Assembly (NCBI GenBank): GCA_021794775.1
Contig: JAJYQG010000008.1
Coordinates: 1 to 10,281 of the forward strand
Source: Pseudomonadota bacterium
GTDB taxonomy: Bacteria > Pseudomonadota > Gammaproteobacteria > Burkholderiales > Ferrovaceae
Reading direction: 5' to 3'
DNA: 10,281 bases
Shown: positions 6,419-10,281 of the stretch, in pieces
Position numbering within the stretch: the first letter of the stretch is position 1
How the letters are laid out: each line of letters opens with the position of its first letter
Notes under the pieces: generated by a model
What the model was told of the DNA's origin: nothing
Databases searched by the model: none
What the model saw: the letters and a program-made list of their open reading frames with translations, nothing else
Position numbers and translations under genes: made by a program

Positions 6419-7168
6419 TCAGTCCATCAACATGCCACCATTCACATGCAATGTCGCTCCGGTGACGTAGCTTGCACCCGCCGAAGCAAGGTAGGCCACG
6501 GCATGGGCAATGTCTTCCGGTTGTCCCAATCGCCCCAGGGGAATGGATCCCAACAGGGTTTTTTGGTGCTCCTCGTCAAGGGCACGGGTCATGTCGGTAT
6601 CGATGAAACCTGGGGCTACGCAGTTGACGGTGATGCCGCGGCTGCCCAGCTCGCGCGCCAGCGATTTGGTCAATCCCACCAAACCAGCCTTGGCTGCGGC
6701 GTAGTTGGCCTGGCCACCATTGCCCGTCGCTCCAACCACCGAACCGATGTTGATGATGCGTCCGGTACGGGCCTTCATCATATCCCGCATCACCGCCCGT
6801 GAGAGCTGGAATACGGCTTTGAGGTTGGTGTCCAGCACCGTATCCCACTCTTCGTCGCGCATGCGAATCGCCAACATGTCGCGGGTCACGCCGGCGTTGT
6901 TGACCAGGATGCCGATGGGACCAAGTTTGGCCTTGACGGTTTCGATCGCGACTCCGATCGCCTCGGGATCGCGCACGTCGAGCGCCAACCCGAGGCAATC
7001 CGGATGAATGGTGCGCAAATCGGCTTCGATCGCCGCTGCCCCTTCGACGGTGGTGGCGGTTCCAGCGACATGGGCTCCTTGTTGTGCCAGATGCACGGCG
7101 ATGGCGCGGCCAATGCCACGACTGGCTCCTGTCACCAACACCACCCGATCTTTCAGCATGGCATTCAT
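6419..7168 (-). CDS. fabG: 3-oxoacyl-[acyl-carrier-protein] reductase
   Basis: NADPH-dependent reductase that converts 3-ketoacyl-ACP to 3-hydroxyacyl-ACP in each elongation cycle. The 249-residue short-chain dehydrogenase has the cofactor loop TGASRGIG (13-20), the NNAG motif (90-93) and the catalytic Ser143, Tyr156 and Lys160 in [19 protein letters not shown]. The C-terminal [13 protein letters not shown] is typical of FabG. The ATG at 7168 has GGAG about 12 bases upstream, a rather long spacing. A second in-frame ATG at 7159 would give 246 residues and cannot be excluded. The gene follows fabD after 24 bases. Confidence 0.97.
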   Translation of the reverse strand: MNAMLKDRVVLVTGASRGIGRAIAVHLAQQGAHVAGTATTVEGAAAIEADLRTIHPDCLGLALDVRDPEAIGVAIETVKAKLGPIGILVNNAGVTRDMLAIRMRDEEWDTVLDTNLKAVFQLSRAVMRDMMKARTGRIINIGSVVGATGNGGQANYAAAKAGLVGLTKSLARELGSRGITVNCVAPGFIDTDMTRALDEEHQKTLLGSIPLGRLGQPEDIAHAVAYLASAGASYVTGATLHVNGGMLMD

Positions 7169-7192
7169 TTGTCTTTCTCGCTCCAGGGTTTT

Positions 7193-8113
7193 TTAGAGTG
7201 TTGCGTCCATGATCGATGCCGCCGTGTTCAGCGGCACCCCTTCCAACGTGCCCTCGATGCGTCGCACCAGAGGGGCCAGAACCTTGCCCGGGCCGCATTC
7301 CACCACCTGACTGCAGCCCCGCTGGGCCATCGCACGAATCGATTCAACCCAGCGCACCGGACTGAAAAGCTGAGCTACCAAGGCTTGGCGAATGGCGTCA
7401 GGAGTCGTCGCTTCACCAACCGAGGCATTGTGCAGTACCGGGATGCGCGGTGGCGCCAAATCTGTAGATTCCAGATACTGGGCCAGGCGCTCGGCGGCAG
7501 GACGCATCAGGGAACAATGGGAAGGCACGCTCAGCGCCAGCAGAATGGCACGCTTGGCCCCTCGGGCACGGGCTGCTTCAATAGCCCGCTCCACTGCCTG
7601 ACGCTGGCCGGCGATGACCACCTGCCCCGGCGAATTGAAATTGACGGCTTCCACCACCTCTCCCTGAGCTGCCTCATGGCAGGCTTCAATCACGCCTTCA
7701 TCGGGGAGTCCCAAAATGGCGGCCATGCCACCCGCGCCGACGGGAACCGCTTCCTGCATCACGGTGGCGCGAAAACGGGTGAGATGCAAGGCCGCTTCAA
7801 AGGTCAGGCTTTCTGCAGCAACCAAGGCCGTATACTCGCCAAGACTATGCCCAGCCAACACTTGCGGACGCTCCGTGCGCCGCGCACACCAGGCGCGGTA
7901 AACACCAACCCCCGCAGCCAGCATCACCGGCTGGGTATGGTAGGTGGCATTGAGGTCTTCTTCGGGGCCTTCTTGCACCAGGCGCCACAGGTCTTGTTCA
8001 AGATGATCCGACGCTTCTTCAAACGCGGCACGCACCTCGGCAAGACCTTCATACGCCTGCAACATGCCGACACTCTGTGATCCCTGTCCGGGAAACACCA
8101 TGGCCCAACCCAT
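7193..8113 (-). CDS. fabD: Malonyl-CoA:ACP transacylase
   Basis: Moves the malonyl group from malonyl-CoA to ACP, supplying the extender unit for FabH and FabF. The 306-residue protein has the N-terminal PGQGSQSVGM motif. The nucleophile is Ser90 in GHSLGEYTAL, the malonyl-carboxylate-binding arginine is Arg115 and the catalytic histidine is His199 in SVPSHCSLM. The NFNSPGQVVIAG motif (about 158-169) is also present. These sit within two residues of the E. coli numbering, so no insertion or loss is evident. The ATG at 8113 has a strong AAGGAGGG site about eight bases upstream, which decides the start over the in-frame ATG at residue 5. It lies 24 bases after fabH and 24 bases before fabG. Confidence 0.97.
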   Translation of the reverse strand: MGWAMVFPGQGSQSVGMLQAYEGLAEVRAAFEEASDHLEQDLWRLVQEGPEEDLNATYHTQPVMLAAGVGVYRAWCARRTERPQVLAGHSLGEYTALVAAESLTFEAALHLTRFRATVMQEAVPVGAGGMAAILGLPDEGVIEACHEAAQGEVVEAVNFNSPGQVVIAGQRQAVERAIEAARARGAKRAILLALSVPSHCSLMRPAAERLAQYLESTDLAPPRIPVLHNASVGEATTPDAIRQALVAQLFSPVRWVESIRAMAQRGCSQVVECGPGKVLAPLVRRIEGTLEGVPLNTAASIMDATL

Positions 8114-8137
8114 ACCGATGCCCTCCTTAGGTTCTGA

Positions 8138-9100
8138 TTACAAGCGCAACAACGCGGCGCCCCAGGTGAAACCTCCCCCGACGGCAGCCAGCAGTGCGTT
8201 TTGTCCGGCATGCGCCAGCCCCTGGCGGCGCGCATGGTCCAAAGCCAAAGGCACCGATGCCGCCGAAGTGTTCCCTTGTTGACTGACGGTACGCACCACT
8301 TTGTCATGCGGCACACCCAACTTGTCGGCGGTAGCCTCGATGATGCGAATGTTGGCCTGGTGAGGGACGAAGCAGTCGACGTCGGCGGCCGTCATGTGGC
8401 AAGCTTCCAGGACCTCGCGGCACACCTGGTCAAGCACTTTGACAGCAAATTTGAAGACAGCGCCACCGTCCATCTGCACCACGGGGGTTCCCTCAAAGCG
8501 GCCTTGCACGAATTTTCCGGGAGCAGACAGCAGATGCGCGTAGCGCCCATCCGCGTGCAGACGGGAGGCCAATATGCCGGGCTCCTCGGCCGCGCCCAGG
8601 ATCACCGCCCCAGCGCCGTCACCGAACAGCACGCAAGTATTGCGATCGGTCCAGTCCACCAGATCGCTGAAGGTTTCGGCCCCGACCACCAGAGCACGAC
8701 GGGCTGACCCCGCGCGAATGAATTGATCGACCACGGAGAGGGCATACAAAAACCCGGTGCACACCGCCTGGATGTCGAAGGCCGGAACCCCGGATTTCAC
8801 CCCCAGTTTGGCTTGCAGCAAACAAGCCGTGCTCGGGAAAACCATGTCGGGACTGGTGGTTGCCACCACGATGAGATCGATGTCATCCGGTTCCAGACGG
8901 GCATCCTGCAAGGCGCGCAATGCTGCTTCATAAGCCAGATCGCTGGTGGTTTGACCAGCACCATGCAAATGGCGTTGGGCAATACCGGTACGGCTGCGAA
9001 TCCACGCGTCGTTGGTCTCGACGGTGAGGGATAGCGCTTCATTGGACAGAACACGCTCGGGCAGGTAACTTCCTGTCCCCAGCAAGCGGGCGTACGTCAT
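8138..9100 (-). CDS. fabH: 3-oxoacyl-[acyl-carrier-protein] synthase III
   Basis: Starts fatty acid synthesis by condensing acyl-CoA, usually acetyl-CoA, with malonyl-ACP. The 320-residue product carries the complete Cys-His-Asn triad: Cys114 in [13 protein letters not shown], His247 in [12 protein letters not shown] and Asn277 in [14 protein letters not shown]. The C-terminal [13 protein letters not shown] is characteristic. The ATG at 9100 shares an ATGA overlap with the plsX stop. An AGGAGGT site lies inside the end of plsX, so the two are translationally coupled. The plsX-fabH pairing links phospholipid precursor supply with chain initiation. The primer preference (acetyl or branched) cannot be read from the sequence. 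Confidence 0.97.
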   Translation of the reverse strand: MTYARLLGTGSYLPERVLSNEALSLTVETNDAWIRSRTGIAQRHLHGAGQTTSDLAYEAALRALQDARLEPDDIDLIVVATTSPDMVFPSTACLLQAKLGVKSGVPAFDIQAVCTGFLYALSVVDQFIRAGSARRALVVGAETFSDLVDWTDRNTCVLFGDGAGAVILGAAEEPGILASRLHADGRYAHLLSAPGKFVQGRFEGTPVVQMDGGAVFKFAVKVLDQVCREVLEACHMTAADVDCFVPHQANIRIIEATADKLGVPHDKVVRTVSQQGNTSAASVPLALDHARRQGLAHAGQNALLAAVGGGFTWGAALLRL

Positions 9101-10143
9101 GATGCCAACACCTCCTGTTGTTGAACGGCGTTCTGGATTCTGCCCAGCACATCGCTCCGAACTTCCTCCACCGCATATTGCAGTGCATGCCGGAACGCAT
9201 AGGCATCTGCGCCGCCATGACTCTTGACCACCAGCCCCTTGAGGCCCAACAGACTGGCACCATTGTAGCGTCGATGGTCGACATGGCGCTTGAAACGGTT
9301 GAGCACAGGCATGGCCACAAGCCCCGCCAGTTTGGTCCAGAGCGAGCGCTTGAATTCCTCCCGAATCATCTGGCCCAGCATCCAGGCCAATCCTTCGGAA
9401 CTTTTGAGCACGATGTTACCCACGAATCCATCGCAAACCACGACATCGACAGTACCCTTGTAAATGTCGTTGCCTTCGACGTTGCCGTGAAAGCGAATGG
9501 GCGCATTGCGCAACAACTCGGCAGCCCGTTTGATGATTTCATTGCCCTTGATCGCTTCATGCCCGATGTTGAGCAATCCCACACGTGGCTCGGGGCGTTC
9601 GGCGGCCGTAGCCAGAATGGAACCCATGATGCCGAATTGCAGCAGATGCTCAGGAGCGCAATCTACATTGGCGCCAAGATCGAGTACGTAAACCGGTCCG
9701 CGTATGGAGGGAATGGTGGTGGCGATGGCAGGCCGTTCGATGCCCGGCATCATTTTCAGGACAAAACGGGCCGTCGCCATCAGAGCGCCTGTATTGCCGG
9801 CGCTGACGCAACAATCGGCTTCGCCGTTGTGCACCAGATTGATGGCCACCCTGAGCGAAGAATCCTTCTTGTTTTTCAGGGCAAAGGCAGGCGACTCATC
9901 CATCTCCACCTGTTGCGTGGCTTCATGGATTTTGAGCCGACCCATCACGAGCGAAGCGCGGGCGTGCCGTTTGAGCTGGGCTTCGAGGGGCTGCCTTAGT
10001 CCAACCAGTATCACCGAAGCCGCAGGATCTCGCTCTAAAAAATCGAGTACCGCAGGAATGGTGACACTGGGGCCATGATCGCCACCCATGGCATCGACGG
10101 CCACGGACAGCCTCCGTGAATCAGTGACAGGCACAACCGACAC
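9097..10143 (-). CDS. plsX: Phosphate acyltransferase PlsX
   Basis: Converts acyl-ACP and phosphate to acyl-phosphate, the donor used by PlsY to acylate glycerol-3-phosphate. It is a peripheral membrane enzyme at the branch from fatty acid to phospholipid synthesis. Family motifs are [15 protein letters not shown] near the N-terminus, [28 protein letters not shown] and [15 protein letters not shown]. The start is uncertain. GTG at 10143 gives 348 residues and keeps the [11 protein letters not shown] strand that aligns with E. coli RLTLALDVMGG, but has no ribosome binding site. GTG at 10104 has a good GGAGG site six bases upstream, but would begin inside that strand (335 residues). The gene follows rpmF by about 11 bases, the usual arrangement. 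Confidence 0.95.
   Translation of the reverse strand: MSVVPVTDSRRLSVAVDAMGGDHGPSVTIPAVLDFLERDPAASVILVGLRQPLEAQLKRHARASLVMGRLKIHEATQQVEMDESPAFALKNKKDSSLRVAINLVHNGEADCCVSAGNTGALMATARFVLKMMPGIERPAIATTIPSIRGPVYVLDLGANVDCAPEHLLQFGIMGSILATAAERPEPRVGLLNIGHEAIKGNEIIKRAAELLRNAPIRFHGNVEGNDIYKGTVDVVVCDGFVGNIVLKSSEGLAWMLGQMIREEFKRSLWTKLAGLVAMPVLNRFKRHVDHRRYNGASLLGLKGLVVKSHGGADAYAFRHALQYAVEEVRSDVLGRIQNAVQQQEVLAS
10111..10115 (-). promoter_or_regulatory. GGAGG ribosome-binding-site-like motif inside the plsX N-terminal region
   Basis: On the minus strand GGAGG is followed after six bases by the in-frame GTG at 10102-10104. It is the only strong Shine-Dalgarno match near the plsX start and argues for a shorter PlsX. 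Homology of the strand just upstream of that GTG argues against it. The motif could instead be an incidental Arg-Arg codon pair. Confidence 0.4.
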
Positions 10144-10154
10144 GCAGTCGGCGT

Positions 10155-10281
10155 TCAGTCGTTTTTGGTCTGAATGACTTTTTTGCCGCGGTAGAAACCG
10201 TTGGGACTGATGTGATGGCGCAGATGGGTCTCGCCGGTGACGGGTTCAGCGGCCAGCGGTTTGGCCGTCAGAAAGTCGTGC
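10155..10281 (-). CDS. rpmF: 50S ribosomal protein L32, C-terminal part
   Basis: The last 41 residues of ribosomal protein L32, a small basic protein of the large subunit; the gene enters from the right edge. The visible part contains [23 protein letters not shown], matching the conserved HLRHHI and G-(F/Y)-YRG-(R/K)-KVI signature of proteobacterial L32, and ends QTKND before TGA. No cysteines are seen in the visible part, so it looks like the zinc-free type. Its place directly before plsX is the standard arrangement in Proteobacteria. It suggests that transcription of the fatty acid genes may begin upstream of the window, at rpmF or before. Confidence 0.95.
   Translation of the reverse strand, partial: HDFLTAKPLAAEPVTGETHLRHHISPNGFYRGKKVIQTKND

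Noticed and set aside
7004..8080. A 358-codon plus-strand open frame opposite fabG and fabD
   Set aside because: In register with both sense genes and explained by their codon use; it crosses two conserved genes and has no recognisable motifs.
9118..9999. A 293-codon plus-strand open frame opposite plsX
   Set aside because: Codon-register mirror of plsX without family features.

Overview
The window is a compact, GC-rich bacterial chromosomal segment in which every recognisable gene lies on the minus strand, so it is best read from right to left. Gene content and order (rpmF, plsX, fabH, fabD, fabG, acpP, fabF, mltG, tmk, holB, tatD) match the fatty-acid-synthesis cluster of Gammaproteobacteria and Betaproteobacteria. 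The sequence suggests a member of one of these classes. A genus cannot be assigned from sequence alone. There is no sign of mobile elements, CRISPR, tRNA or rRNA, and no gap of 300 bases without a gene.

Right part (10281 to 4780): the 3' end of rpmF (ribosomal protein L32) is followed by plsX (phosphate acyltransferase), fabH (initiating condensing enzyme), fabD (malonyl transfer to ACP), fabG (ketoacyl reductase), acpP (acyl carrier protein) and fabF (elongating condensing enzyme). Together they make and elongate acyl-ACP and feed acyl-phosphate to phospholipid synthesis. Junctions are tight, including an ATGA overlap between plsX and fabH. The 88-base gap before acpP is the widest in this part and may hold a separate acpP promoter.

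Middle part (4787 to 1417): fabF runs directly into mltG (endolytic murein transglycosylase), then tmk (thymidylate kinase), holB (DNA polymerase III delta prime) and tatD (metal-dependent nuclease/hydrolase). The genes overlap or nearly touch, which suggests one transcript with translational coupling. pabC, which sits between fabF and mltG in E. coli, is absent here. So is pilZ, which many relatives carry between holB and tatD.

Left part (1416 to 1): a 66-base gap after tatD carries a convincing promoter with an inverted repeat between its -35 and -10 boxes. It starts a second unit: a cytochrome b561 gene (yceJ-like), a secreted YceI-family gene and the 5' part of panB (ketopantoate hydroxymethyltransferase). 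The b561/YceI pair matches the yceJ-yceI pair of E. coli. panB leads to pantothenate, CoA and the ACP prosthetic group.

This is mostly a well-known housekeeping region. I see no undescribed system. The points most worth checking are the operator-like repeat ahead of the b561/YceI/panB unit, the missing pabC with the fabF-mltG fusion point, and the uncertain starts of plsX and mltG.
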